The notes beneath the pieces are model-generated. The model saw only the letters and a program-made list of their open reading frames with translations. It did no database searches and was not told where the DNA came from. From positions 62,001 through 126,000 of the forward strand of contig JAIOYP010000006.1 of the NCBI GenBank assembly GCA_021741155.1: a stretch of DNA of 64,000 nt. Direction: 5' to 3'. Below are positions 17,527 through 28,000 of this stretch, piece by piece; within the stretch, counting starts at the first letter, position 1; each line of letters opens with the position of its first letter. This DNA comes from Flavobacteriales bacterium (GTDB taxonomy: Bacteria > Bacteroidota > Bacteroidia > UBA10329). The position numbers and the translations under genes are program-made.

Positions 17527-17655
17527 CCGCGTGAGGGACGGAAGCGGCATCCTTTTCTTTCCCTCTGCAATGCTTTCGACTTCGCTCAGGCAAGAGCAGG
17601 GAAAGAAAAGATACAGCGGACGGCCCGACCCCGATTTTTCTTCGGGGGCACGCCC
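17527..17655 (-). repeat. structured intergenic repeat, copy 2
   Basis: Read on the minus strand, this 129-bp element has the same conserved blocks as 10151-10247: GGGCGTGCCC, then GTCGGGCCGTCCGCTGTATC, then AAAAGGATGCCGCTTCC and CCTCACGCGG. Its arms are different: CCCGA-AGAAAAA-TCGGG, and a long one built on CTTTTCTTTCCCT/AGGGAAAGAAAAG that encloses a TTCGACTTCGCTCAGG-type insert. It lies between the DUF3820 gene and the pyrophosphatase promoter. Confidence 0.78.
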
Positions 17656-17703
17656 TAATCATTATTCATCTTATCCTCTCAAATACAGTCAATTACAAAT
17701 GGC

Positions 17704-17733
17704 TTGCATGAATTGATGTCTTTAATACCTTTG
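17704..17733 (+). promoter_or_regulatory. consensus Bacteroidetes promoter for the pyrophosphatase
   Basis: TTG (17704-17706), a 19-bp spacer and TACCTTTG (17726-17733) match the TTG/TAnnTTTG promoter. The predicted leader is about 22-24 nt. Confidence 0.75.
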
Positions 17734-17760
17734 CGCGCCTAAAAAATAAACTTATATAGC

Positions 17761-20157
17761 ATGGAAAAAATCATTTACGCAGTTCCCGCCTTCGGTGTTT
17801 TGGCGCTGCTTTACACTCTTTGGAAATCTGCTTGGGTGACCAAGCAAGATGCCGGAACGGACAAAATGAAGAAAATTGCCGGTCACATTGCCGATGGAGC
17901 CATGGCGTTTCTCCGTGCTGAATATCGGGTATTGGCCATTTTCGTTTTGGTAGTAGCCGTTCTACTTGCAGTTACTGCTGATGGCGAGGCTTCATCTCCT
18001 TTGGTTGGTGTGAGTTTCATCTTCGGTGCATTGTCTTCTGCATTGGCCGGATTTATTGGAATGAAAGTGGCTACCAAAGCCAACGTAAGAACTGCCAACG
18101 CGGCTCGAACCAGTTTGGGCAAGGCTTTGGAAGTTGCTTTTGCTGGTGGTTCTGTAATGGGAATGGGTGTTGTTGGTCTGGGAGTTCTTGGATTGAGCAC
18201 GCTTTTCATCATTTACAGCAACATGTTCGGAACGGACACTCAAGCTAACTTGAACCAAGTAATCACAATCATCACTGGATTCTCTTTTGGAGCATCTTCA
18301 ATTGCGCTTTTCGCTCGTGTTGGTGGTGGTATTTACACTAAGGCTGCTGACGTTGGGGCTGACCTTGTAGGTAAAGTTGAAGCAGGAATTCCAGAAGATC
18401 ATCCTTTGAACCCTGCTACCATTGCTGATAACGTTGGTGACAACGTGGGCGATGTGGCTGGTATGGGTGCCGACCTTTTCGAATCGTACGTAGGTTCTAT
18501 TGTTGGAACAATGGTTCTTGGTGCTGCTTTTATGGTGCCAGAGTTCGTAGCTGCGGATAAATTCAACGGTCTTTCGGCTGTATTGCTTCCATTGGTTTTG
18601 GCTGCTTGCGGAATTGTAATGTCAATCATCGGAACCTTTATGGTTCGTGTAAAAGAAGGTGGAGACCCACAAAAAGCCTTGAACATGGGTGAATTCGGTT
18701 CATCTATCTTGATGATTATAGCTTCTTGGTTCATTATCAAAGGAATGCTTCCAGAAACGTGGACATACGTTGATGCTCTATATGGAGGAGTTGCACGTGA
18801 AATGTCGTCTACAGGTATTTTCATTGCTACAATCATTGGTCTTGTTTCAGGATTGTTGGTTGGTTTGGTTACTGAGTATTACACTGGAACTGGAAAAGGT
18901 CCAGTAAACTCAATTGTTCGTCAGTCGGCCACGGGTGCTGCAACCAACATCATTGCTGGTCTTGGTGTTGGAATGATGTCAACTGCTATTCCTATCCTCA
19001 TCATTGCTGCGGCCATCATGGGAGCTTTTCACTTTGGAGGTCTTTATGGTATTGCTGTTGCTGCGGTAGGTATGCTTTCAAACCTTGGAATCCAGTTGGC
19101 AGTTGATGCTTACGGACCAATTTCTGATAATGCTGGTGGTATTGCTGAAATGGCTGAATTGCCTAAAGAAGTAAGAAAACGAACAGACAAATTGGATGCA
19201 GTTGGAAACACAACTGCTGCCATTGGTAAAGGTTTTGCCATCGCTTCTGCTGCGCTTACCGCACTTGCATTGTTCGGAGCTTTTATGACTGCTGCTCACA
19301 TCGGATCTATCGATATTTCGAAAGCGAACGTTATGGCCGGTTTGTTCATTGGAGCTATGCTTCCGTTCGTATTCTCAGCTTTGGCAATGAATGCTGTTGG
19401 ACGTGCTGCAAATGCAATGATTCAAGAAGTGAGACGTCAGTTTGCTGATATTCCGCAATTGAAAGCAGCTCTTGCCGTAATGCGTAAGAACGATGGCGTT
19501 GAAAGAGAATCTTGGTCTGCAGAAGACGAAAAGACCTTCAACGAGGCTGATGGTGTTGCCGAATACGCTAAGTGTGTTGACATCTCAACCAAAGCTGCTA
19601 TTAAGGAAATGGTATTGCCAGGAGTATTGGCAGTTGCTGTTCCAGTTGCAATTGGATTTACTCCTATTTTTGGAGCCGAAGGTCTAGGTGGTCTTTTGGC
19701 TGGCGTGACTGTTTCTGGTGTGTTGATGGCCATTTTCCAGTCAAACGCTGGAGGTGCTTGGGATAATGCTAAGAAGATGTTTGAAGAAGGTGTTGAGATC
19801 AACGGACAGAAATTCTACAAAGGTTCTGAGCCACACAAGGCTGCTGTTGTTGGCGATACTGTTGGTGATCCATTCAAGGATACTTCAGGCCCATCATTGA
19901 ACATCCTTTTGAAATTGATGTCTGTAGTTGCGTTGGTAATTGCTCCATCTATTGCAATGGAACTTCCAGCTATTGATGATTCAGCGCTTTTGAATGGTAC
20001 TACCATTGAAATGACTGTTGATGCTGAAACTGCTGCTGATGGAACAGTAACTGAAACAACGGTATCTACTGAAACTACTACAAACGCTGCTGGTGAAGTG
20101 GTGACTGAAAAGGTTGTGGAGGCAGTTCAAACGGTTAAGACCGAAGTGAGTAAATAA
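17761..20157 (+). CDS. hppA: membrane-bound, K+-dependent-type ion-translocating pyrophosphatase
   Basis: 798 residues with about 16 transmembrane helices. Signature segments are [41 protein letters not shown] (substrate and Mg binding) and [28 protein letters not shown] has Ala rather than Lys at the position separating K+-dependent from K+-independent enzymes, so the K+-dependent class is indicated; whether it pumps Na+, H+ or both is not decided here. The final ~50 residues after the last helix ([21 protein letters not shown]... onward) are a Thr/Glu/Val-rich hydrophilic tail, which makes the protein longer than the usual 660-770 residues. The enzyme couples PPi hydrolysis to cation export at the inner membrane. 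Confidence 0.95.
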   Translation: MEKIIYAVPAFGVLALLYTLWKSAWVTKQDAGTDKMKKIAGHIADGAMAFLRAEYRVLAIFVLVVAVLLAVTADGEASSPLVGVSFIFGALSSALAGFIGMKVATKANVRTANAARTSLGKALEVAFAGGSVMGMGVVGLGVLGLSTLFIIYSNMFGTDTQANLNQVITIITGFSFGASSIALFARVGGGIYTKAADVGADLVGKVEAGIPEDHPLNPATIADNVGDNVGDVAGMGADLFESYVGSIVGTMVLGAAFMVPEFVAADKFNGLSAVLLPLVLAACGIVMSIIGTFMVRVKEGGDPQKALNMGEFGSSILMIIASWFIIKGMLPETWTYVDALYGGVAREMSSTGIFIATIIGLVSGLLVGLVTEYYTGTGKGPVNSIVRQSATGAATNIIAGLGVGMMSTAIPILIIAAAIMGAFHFGGLYGIAVAAVGMLSNLGIQLAVDAYGPISDNAGGIAEMAELPKEVRKRTDKLDAVGNTTAAIGKGFAIASAALTALALFGAFMTAAHIGSIDISKANVMAGLFIGAMLPFVFSALAMNAVGRAANAMIQEVRRQFADIPQLKAALAVMRKNDGVERESWSAEDEKTFNEADGVAEYAKCVDISTKAAIKEMVLPGVLAVAVPVAIGFTPIFGAEGLGGLLAGVTVSGVLMAIFQSNAGGAWDNAKKMFEEGVEINGQKFYKGSEPHKAAVVGDTVGDPFKDTSGPSLNILLKLMSVVALVIAPSIAMELPAIDDSALLNGTTIEMTVDAETAADGTVTETTVSTETTTNAAGEVVTEKVVEAVQTVKTEVSK

Positions 20158-20167
20158 CGAGAGATAC

Positions 20168-20198
20168 GTAGTGGAGACGTAGCATGCTACGTCTATAC
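20168..20198. repeat. REP-like palindrome, copy 1
   Basis: A perfect 20-bp palindrome AGACGTAGCATGCTACGTCT (20175-20194) is flanked by GTAGTGG on the left and ATAC on the right. It resembles the GTAG ... CTAC palindromes at 30310-30337 and 32537-32564. Confidence 0.65.
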
Positions 20199-20199
20199 G

Positions 20200-20236
20200 A
20201 AGCCCTGATTGCGAAAGCAATTGGGGCTTTTCTTTT
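20200..20236 (+). terminator. intrinsic terminator of the pyrophosphatase gene
   Basis: A 13-bp stem (two G-U pairs) AAGCCCTGATTGC/GCAATTGGGGCTT with a GAAA tetraloop is followed by TTTCTTTT, 43 bp after the stop. Confidence 0.85.
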
Positions 20237-20276
20237 GGGCCTATCGCTCTGGAGAGTGGCCTTCGCACGACAATGA

Positions 20277-20486
20277 GTAGCCATTTCTGATGTGGAAATA
20301 GTCATTTCTACGATGGAATTTGCCATTGCGAGGTGGTAACTGGTCTTAGATTAACAGGAAGTGGTCTTAGGGTAACCAGAAGATGCTATTTCGGAGGCGG
20401 AAGTAGTCGTGGCTTGGTAATGCGCGGCCTTAGCTTAGGCGGAAGCAGCCCGTTCGAAGGAGGAACGGCTATATAATAAAATGGAA
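20277..20486. repeat. degenerate 21-bp tandem array, array 1 (10 units)
   Basis: Ten consecutive 21-bp units, no gaps, each ending in GGAA or a close variant (GGTAA, AGAA). Two unit types alternate irregularly. Type A (units 4, 5, 8) begins CTGGTCTTAG, GTGGTCTTAG or GCGGCCTTAG. Type B (units 1, 2, 3, 6, 9) begins like GTAGCCATTTC or ATAGTCATTTC, with ATTTC or a variant in the middle. Unit 7 is intermediate and unit 10 is AT-rich. It ends 120 bp before a truncated member of the FN3-like gene family (20607) and parallels the array at 29407-29637 before the intact member. Confidence 0.8.
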
Positions 20487-20606
20487 GTAGAGTCTGTTCA
20501 ATAATTAAAACATACTTGGCAAATACATGCATATTTTCGGTATAAAAGCTGGCATGATTACCAATAATACAGACATTCTCACCACCACCCAGCAACAACT
20601 AAGAAC

Positions 20607-20744
20607 ATGCTGAAGTATCTTCAAACAGTTATAGACCAGCTTTCTGGATTGAAGACAGCAATTGCAACCAATACAGCGGCATGGGCCAGACAAACCGATA
20701 CACCTTTAACGGTGCAAGCCGAAATTGAGGGTCAGCGCATTTAG
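20607..20744 (+). pseudogene. truncated paralogue of the FN3-like protein gene at 29681
   Basis: An ATG at 20607 opens a 45-codon frame ending TAG at 20742-20744. Its product, MLKYLQTVIDQLSGLKTAIA then TNTAAWARQTDTP and VQAEI, aligns without gaps to the first ~41 residues of the intact 210-residue protein (MLKYLQKAKDKLTGLKAGIS, TNSAAWAGQPDTP, VQTEI) with about 60% identity. After codon 41 the similarity stops abruptly. Like the intact copy it is preceded by a 21-bp array. It is most likely a deletion remnant, though a functional short peptide cannot be excluded. Confidence 0.75.
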
Positions 20745-20772
20745 TAGAGCACTAAGCGAAGAGTTAAGTCTC

Positions 20773-21606
20773 CTAGTAAGTACGGTGACCCGTGGTTTTG
20801 ATAGAATTTGGATTGGCCCGTCTTGCACAAACCTCCTCAAACGTCTCGTCATACTTGGCGTGGTTGGTGCCCATTAAGCGGTCCCAAATATTGAAGTAGA
20901 GGCTGTAATTGCAGCTGAAATACTTGTGGTGCATATTATGATGCGTGCCCGTGTTGTGCCAAAAGGTGAACTTGCTCTTGGTAAATCCCTTTGGCAGAAC
21001 CTCATAACCCAAATGACCCAATACGTTTAGCGTAAACTGATAGAGCACCCACGTAAGCAATGCAATCGGATGAACAGGAAGTAAAAGCGCAATGATTGGA
21101 AAGAAAGCCCCTTGCACAATCGCTTCTAAGGGATGAAAAGCAAACGCAGCCCAAGGCGTTGGGTCGGTGCTTTTGTGATGCACGAGATGCACGTATTTGA
21201 AAATCGGTTTCCAGTGCATGGCGCGGTGCGTCCAATAGAAATAGGCATCATGCAATAGGATGAGTAGCGGAATACTGAGAGCGAAATACAGCGTTCCGTA
21301 TGCGCTTATATCACCGTAGATTTTAGAATAGCCACCTTTTATCAGCGCAAATAAGCCCATGCTGATAAGCGAGAAAACAGCCACAGACGAGATGGAATAC
21401 AGCACCTCGCGTCTAATATCTTTCAGCTTTGGCGCTTTCTGCTGAATCTTCATTCTAAAGGTGCGCGATTGAAAAAGCACGTAGAAAAGGACGTACGGAA
21501 TGCCTGCAAACAAGAAGTAGCGAATCAGGTTTTTGCTCCCCGAAGCCATGAACTTATCAATGTAAATCTGCCATTCCATAAGGGTAAAGTTACTAGTTGA
21601 GGCCAA
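20773..21606 (-). CDS. sterol desaturase / fatty acid hydroxylase superfamily protein
   Basis: 277 residues, integral membrane. Hydrophobic segments near 30-45, 68-90 and 105-120 precede the di-iron His motifs: HDAYFYWTHRAMH, HLVHHKSTDPTPWAAFAFHP, and HNTGTHHNMHHKYFSCNYSLYFNIWDRLMGT. This is the eight-histidine pattern of the superfamily, whose members hydroxylate or desaturate lipids and carotenoids using O2. The substrate is not evident. Translation may start at 21606 or at an internal ATG (MEWQIY). It is monocistronic. Confidence 0.88.
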   Translation of the reverse strand: MASTSNFTLMEWQIYIDKFMASGSKNLIRYFLFAGIPYVLFYVLFQSRTFRMKIQQKAPKLKDIRREVLYSISSVAVFSLISMGLFALIKGGYSKIYGDISAYGTLYFALSIPLLILLHDAYFYWTHRAMHWKPIFKYVHLVHHKSTDPTPWAAFAFHPLEAIVQGAFFPIIALLLPVHPIALLTWVLYQFTLNVLGHLGYEVLPKGFTKSKFTFWHNTGTHHNMHHKYFSCNYSLYFNIWDRLMGTNHAKYDETFEEVCARRANPNSIKTTGHRTY

Positions 21607-21644
21607 TGATAGGAATAGGGAAGTAGAATAGCGTATTCAAACCC

Positions 21645-21740
21645 TTCTCTGTGTGACTCTTTTTTTCTCCTTTAACTCTGTGAAATAATTACAAGACTAT
21701 TACACAGCGTTTCACAGAGGATATGGAGATGCGCAGAGAA
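21645..21740. repeat. CCACAG/CTGTGG-type imperfect palindrome, copy E
   Basis: The outer arms are TTCTCTGTG and CGCAGAGAA; the inner arms CTCTGTGAAA and TTTCACAGAG pair perfectly. It lies upstream of the hydroxylase gene and downstream of the PID-CTERM-like gene. Confidence 0.65.
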
Positions 21741-21841
21741 ATAACGCCTTGGTGTTGCTTCATCATATCTTTAAATACAAAACCTCCATGCACAATTAGC
21801 GCATGGAGGTTCGGCAATCTAATTCTTAACAGCGGCTCAAA

Positions 21842-22027
21842 TCAATTCTTATTCCTTTTGAGTTTAATTCCTCCATAAGCGATACCAGCTACGATAAGCA
21901 GGGATGCAAACCCATCCAACGGAGCACCATCGGATGGAGCAGGCGGAAACGGCTGCGCCATTGCCACATTGGCAACCACCATCAAAAAGAGGCAAAGCGT
22001 GAGGGTACGTGTTGTCTTTCTATTCAT
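21842..22027 (-). CDS. short PID-CTERM-like secreted protein
   Basis: 61 residues. Signal peptide MNRKTTRTLTLCLFLMVVANVAMAQ, a short Pro-rich spacer PFPPAPSDG, then APLDGFASLLIVAGIAYGGIKLKRNKN: a P-x-D-G motif, a hydrophobic stretch and a basic end. This is the tripartite layout of the short PID-CTERM proteins I know from Bacteroidota, here with PLD instead of PID. Such tails are predicted to be processed by exosortase-family enzymes, none of which is in this window. It starts 12 nt after the stop of the 2221-residue T9SS protein, so it belongs to the same transcription unit. Confidence 0.7.
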   Translation of the reverse strand: MNRKTTRTLTLCLFLMVVANVAMAQPFPPAPSDGAPLDGFASLLIVAGIAYGGIKLKRNKN

Positions 22028-22039
22028 CCTTTGTTTCTT

Positions 22040-25000
22040 CTATTGACCCAAGGTCACTTTTTGAGCAATACTCTGGTTTCCATTCATTGATACAAAACTT
22101 ACAGCGTAGATGCCGTTGGCAAGGTTTGCAGTTTGCAAGCGTCCTATTCCGTTTGTAATGGTAAGGTCGTTGGTTAGTACCATGCGGCCAGCCATATCGG
22201 TAATCTGAACGGTGCCTTTTGTGCTTTCGCCTGATGTGTTTTCTACCACAACCATATCGTTGGTTGCGTAAATGCGGAGGTCGTTTGCTACTTCATCTAC
22301 ACCTGTAATGGTGAGTGGGCTAAACCACAGTTGGAAGCGGTTAAACTCATCAGCACTTGTCATGTTAAAGCTGTACGAATCGCCTTGCTCTAGCGGATAA
22401 AGCGAACCGTTGCTCAAATCTTCTAAATACACGGTATGGTTTTCAAAACCTTCCATGCTATCGGCAACAAAGGTGTACGTGCCAGCCGTTTGCACATAGG
22501 TCATAAGCGGAACAATCTTTCCCGATTGCGGAATGGTTTCGTAGGTAGCAATTACATACGTTTCGCCATCTTGCTGTGCACCAATGCTGATGTCCTGGTT
22601 GCCACGGAACTTGTAGGCATCCACACCCCAATCTTTTTGGTCGGTAGCAAACTCATCAAACCCTACTAGTGTTTGGTTAAAGAGATTAAGGTTCGTGTTG
22701 TTGATGCTAATCCACATGCGTTGGTAGTCTGGCGCGGCCATTCTGAAGAACTGGCTGTTGTTTCCACCACGCTGCCCATTGTTGAAGTTAAGCGCTATGG
22801 GAGTATCGTTTCCAGTCCTACAGTTCACAAAGAAGCCTTGGCAAGAAGGGATGCTGCCATTAGGTTCTTCGAGCGGACTTCCAGCTGCAGGAACCCCACC
22901 AGCGGTGGTGTATGTTGCATAATCAGTCGAAGTGAATGTATTGTCCTGATCATTCCAGAAATAAAGGGCACCATCTAGCGGAGTCGAATTTTGGCTGATA
23001 AACAAGTTTGCATTGATAGCAGATGGATAAGGGTTTCCTACAAGATTGAAGAACGATGGAGCCGTCTGAGAACTTAAACCCTGATTACTACCTGTTACTG
23101 TTGGCGCATAGTTTCCGTTGTTTGGCACTCCCGTAAAGGTTGCCAATCCACCATTTGTAGAGAAGTATCCTACTCCTGCCGTCATAGCACCTGAATGAGG
23201 TGCCCAACCCCAATCTGGTACCAAAACGTTATCATCCAAATTGCTGTTGGTTCCAGAGAGTGAGTTGTACAAATACCCGTTACTGCCAGGAAGCGCACCA
23301 CCTACAACGGGTGTTGCCCAAGCGTTGAAGAGGGTAGTGCTGTTGCCCTGACGTTTTACAACGATGTTTCCTGTAACCGAACCGCCACCGTTTGGTGTTC
23401 CTACACCATGCAGCAATTGTGCGCCATTAAGCAATACCAAGTTGCCATTAGAGGCCAATACACCTCCCACTTCGGAGCGGGCAATATCGCTAATGGTTAC
23501 TGTTCCGTTGAGGGTTACGTTGGTGCTTACATGGTAGTTGGCTACTGTTACGTTTCCGGTGAGGGTAAGCGTACCTGTACCTTCCATGGTAAGCGTTCCT
23601 GCGCCAAATGCCGCTGCTCCGTTGTTGAGCACATTGCCCCAAACGTTTAAGAAACGTGTGGCGTTAATGGTAAGGTCTGCGCCTGCATTAACGGTTAGGT
23701 CTTTACATGTGGCTGGTGTGGCGTTCATAACAATCGGCTGTGTAGCCACGTTAGGAATAATTACGTTTTGCAAGTTGGTTGGCACGCCCGGGCATGGTCC
23801 CCAGTTGCCTGCCACGTTCCAATCGGCACTTATAGAACCGTTCCATTCTTTGGCTGAGGTAGTAGCGCTTGATGCATTCGGGATATTCACGTTATCAAAC
23901 GTGGCAATTTCGCCACAACTGTTCTGGTGATTCCAAATCATTCCGAAGTACTTCAGGTCAAGTGAAGTATGAGGGGTTGCATCTGTCCCAGTGAAAACGG
24001 TACCCAAACTGCCCACATTTGGGGCAGCAAATGCAGCACTACCATCGTCTCTTGCAGATAGCGTCCAAGCGCCATCACAAGGATTGTAGGTCACTTTTAT
24101 GCTGAAATAATTGTCGGCATCCACATCGAGTGTTTGTACAATAACAGTAGTGTTTGAGTTGGCCGTCAAGCCATTTGTAAATCGTACCAAACGAATCTGA
24201 TCTTCATTTGAATTACCCAAAATAACGGCATAACCATCTGCTCCAGCAGCATCTACGTTCAGTTGGTCAGAACCTAAAATTACTCCAGAAGCATAATTTC
24301 CACCATCAAAACCAGAAGGATTTGGTCGGCTTTGCTTCATATTGAACAACCATACCATACTGGAGCCTGCATTGTCATAAACAGTCTCATGACGGTTTTC
24401 CACGTTAAACATCACTTGCTCCATGTATTCGTTTCCACCACTACTATTGCTGTTGCAATTGCCAATCCATAGTTCATTGCTTACAATTCTAGTTTTAGTA
24501 CCATCTCCAGATTCATCTTCTGTATATGAAGTAACGGTCTCGCTACTCGGTACACCTACCGAATTACTATTTACGCGGTTGAAATCATCAAAAAGCTGAA
24601 ACGGGTTGTTGGTCGAATTAATGGTTGCGTAAATAGCACCAAAACCTCCACCTGTAGCCTGTACCTGAAATGAGCCTAAAGCATCGTAACTAAGACCAGT
24701 AAAGGTGAAGGTTCCGTTTACAAGGTTTTGTGTAGCTCCCCCAGAGAGAGTACCGCTGCCAGAGAATTGACTTAGCGTAATTGCCGAAGTATTGTTAACA
24801 TCAATATTACCGTTTGCATCAACTGCGCTTACGGTAATGGAGAAATTACTTCCCAACGTTACGCTAGCTGGCGCATTAATAAACTGAAGCGTGGCCAAAA
24901 TGTCAATTTCATTTTTGGTATTATCACTAACCGCTGTAAAAGTTCCCAATTGCGAACTCGTAGTACTGGTTTCTACCGTAACATCGGTTTGAACCAGTTT

Positions 25001-28000
25001 AAAAGCAAATTTTTGCCCATCAGATCCAGAAGGCAGTGGATTTGCAAGGGTTATGCGCATATACACATCCACAAACCCACCATCTGCAACCGTTAGGTAT
25101 GGTGATGATATAGCGAACGGGATATTTGCCGCATTTGTAAGTCCACCACCTGAAATAATTGAATTGTCAGACGCTAAAAAGAATTTGCGGTCAGCAATGG
25201 CCGCACCCCAGTCAGGAACTGTGTTTCCAGCTCCTTGCGTAATAGTCCAGCTTTTGTAAATAGTAGGTAAGCCATCAGCATCGTTTGATACACCATTTCC
25301 ATCATACAATCTAAAACGCCACACTTGAACTCCATTGGCATTGCTAACAATGGTTCCATTTACCAATGATGAAATGGTGGTTGCTTCTCCGTTCTGAGTT
25401 TGAATGACACTGGCTGTTGATGCCGCAACACTTGTTGCCTGCGAATTGGGGTTTTGCGTAGCCGTATTGGCATTGAATTTTGTATTGCCACCCGTGCAAT
25501 TGTATTCGTAAACGCGGTAATAATAGGTAGTTCCGGCAGCAAGGTTTGATACAGATGAACTGCTTCCGTTTCCGTTATAAATGAGCTGTTGCCCAGCACT
25601 TGCCCACGTTGTATTTGCAGCAGGCAAAACGGCTCCATCTGTTGGCGCGGTAAAGCTGTTGGTGCTATTTACGTACACAACACGGTTTGTTCCGTCTCCA
25701 CTTGTCCAACTTACATTCATGCTAGTTTGCCCAATGGTGTTAAAAGCAATGGTATTGGCCTGTGTGGTTGGCGCAGTGCACGAAACCGTAATCAGTGCAA
25801 CCGAGAAATTATCAATACCCACCCCGTTGCTGTTGCTGCTGCCGTCCAATATCCAACGGAAATAAATAGTTGTTCCGTTAGGTACAGGAGATACAGGAGC
25901 AAACTGTAAGGAAGCAATGCTTTCAGAGGCAATAAGCGTTGTGAAGTCGTAGGCGTTAGCGCCATCTACCATATTACCAAAATCCCCACCAGTAACATCT
26001 ACCCAGCCAGATGCAAGTAAAGTGGAGTATTGTAGTTTAAAAGTTTGTGTAGAGCTGTTTCTTCTAAACTGCTCATAATCAAAACTTATCTCAAATAATG
26101 TACCTGACGAGCCTGTGTTGTTCTTTACTGCGGCAAGTACACTGTAGCCATTGTAGCCTCCACTGAACATCAATCCCAACCCACGGTCTGTTGCCCCATT
26201 TTGGCCCCAATTATAGGAGCCCCCAGAGGTTGGAGTGCCCGAACTAGCTTGCTGCGTTACTGCCCCTGCAAGCGTTGATAAACTCTCGTTATGAATAGCA
26301 AATCCTGTTGGTGTTGCTGCTGTGCCGCTGGCGGCCATGCCGTCAAAATTCTCGGTAGCGGGCGTGTTTAAAGCGTTAAGTACAATTACAGTGAGCGGAT
26401 TGTCTGTAATTGCAAGGTTGCGGGTTAAAGGGCTTCCGTTTGAAATACCACCCGAAGTGGAATTCATGGTAAAGGTTGCCGTTTCGGCACCTTCGGCAGC
26501 ATTATCGTCTGCTATATTAAAGCTAAGCGTTCTAGAAGATGTTCCACCAAGTATGGTGATGGTTGCAGGAAATGTAACACCTGTAAAATCTCCGTTGGTT
26601 AAACCTGTACCCGACAAGGCAATGCTCACCGTTTGGTCGCCAATAACTGCGCTCGATGCTGTTGCCGTCAGCACAATTGCCGTGGTGGCTGCTTCTGTTC
26701 CTGTTGTGGTATTAATAATAAGACTTACAGTCGGATTTGCAGGTGTTCCGGTGGCAGTTACGCCAGCACTCCAATCGTTGTTTTTTCTTGAGAAGATTTT
26801 AAAAGTATAGGCAGTACCGTTGGTAAGGTTGGTAATTACCTGTGCAGAAGTGGAGCCTTTGTAAACCACCTTTCCCCCGTCAAAGGTTGAATTAACGCCA
26901 TCCGTAAAACTATTGCTGTTGTGTACATACGCATTACCAGAAGGAACAGCAGCGGTAAAGGCGGTTGCTTTAGCCACAATCATAATATCGTCATAACAAG
27001 TGGTTGGGTTAGTCCAGCTCACGCTGGACACCGTATTTCCTCCGCTGGTGGCTGCTTGTGCCGTTACGTTTGCAGGCCCCAAATTGATGGTAAATGCCGA
27101 ACTGTTTGTGCCTGTTGTTGTAGGAGCGTCCGCTACTACCCGTATCAAATACCCTGCGCCTGTAGCCGTATTTGCAGCAATGGTGATGTTGATGGTGCCA
27201 GAGTTGGCATTGCTAACCAACGTGCCGATTGCTGTGGGTGAAGCAAATGAGCCTACCGAATTTGAAAGTTGAGCAGTGTACGTGTTTCCTGAAAATGTAC
27301 CAGTCGAAGTAAACGCCACAGTTCCAGTTGTTGTGCTTGTGGCGGAAACGCAGAAGGGGGCAGTAGAAACCGCTCCAGTGGTAATGGTGGTGCTAGATGG
27401 CGTTCCGGTGGCTGTTACCCCAGCACTCCAATCATCGTTTTTTCGTGAAAATATTTTGAAATTATAAGTGGTGCCGTTGGTCAAGCTTGTAATAACTTGA
27501 GGAGAAGCTGAACCTTTATACACGACAACTCCACCATCAAAAATTGAATTAAGGCCATTGGTAAAGCTGTTGCTGCTGTGCACGTATGCATTGCCCGATG
27601 GCACGGCTGCGGTAAAGGCGGTTGCTTTAGCCACAATCATAATATCATCAAAACAAGTGGCCGGATTAGTCCAGCTTACGCTAGATTGCGCATTGGCGCC
27701 ACTGGTTGCTGCTTGCCCCGTGGCATTTGCAGGGCCAAGGTTAATAGTAAAGGCAGAACTACTACTGCCTGTTGTAGAAGGACCATCGGCTACTACCCGT
27801 ATCAAGTACCCAGCGCCAGTTGCTGTATTGGCAGGAATGGTAATGTTTACAGTACCCGAGTTTGCATTGCTTGCCAAAGTTCCAATTGCGGTTGGCGAAG
27901 CAAAAGAACCTGCTGCGCTCGAAAGCTGTGCTGTATAGGTATTACCCGTAAATGTTCCGGTTGATGTAAAAGCAACCGTACCTGTTGTAGTTCCCGTTGC

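Noticed and set aside
20277-20486. CRISPR array
   Set aside because: Units are contiguous 21-bp degenerate repeats with no constant repeat-spacer alternation, and no cas genes are present.
20505-20693. Minus-strand frames over the 21-bp array and truncated FN3-like gene
   Set aside because: They are inconsistent with the paralogue alignment on the plus strand.
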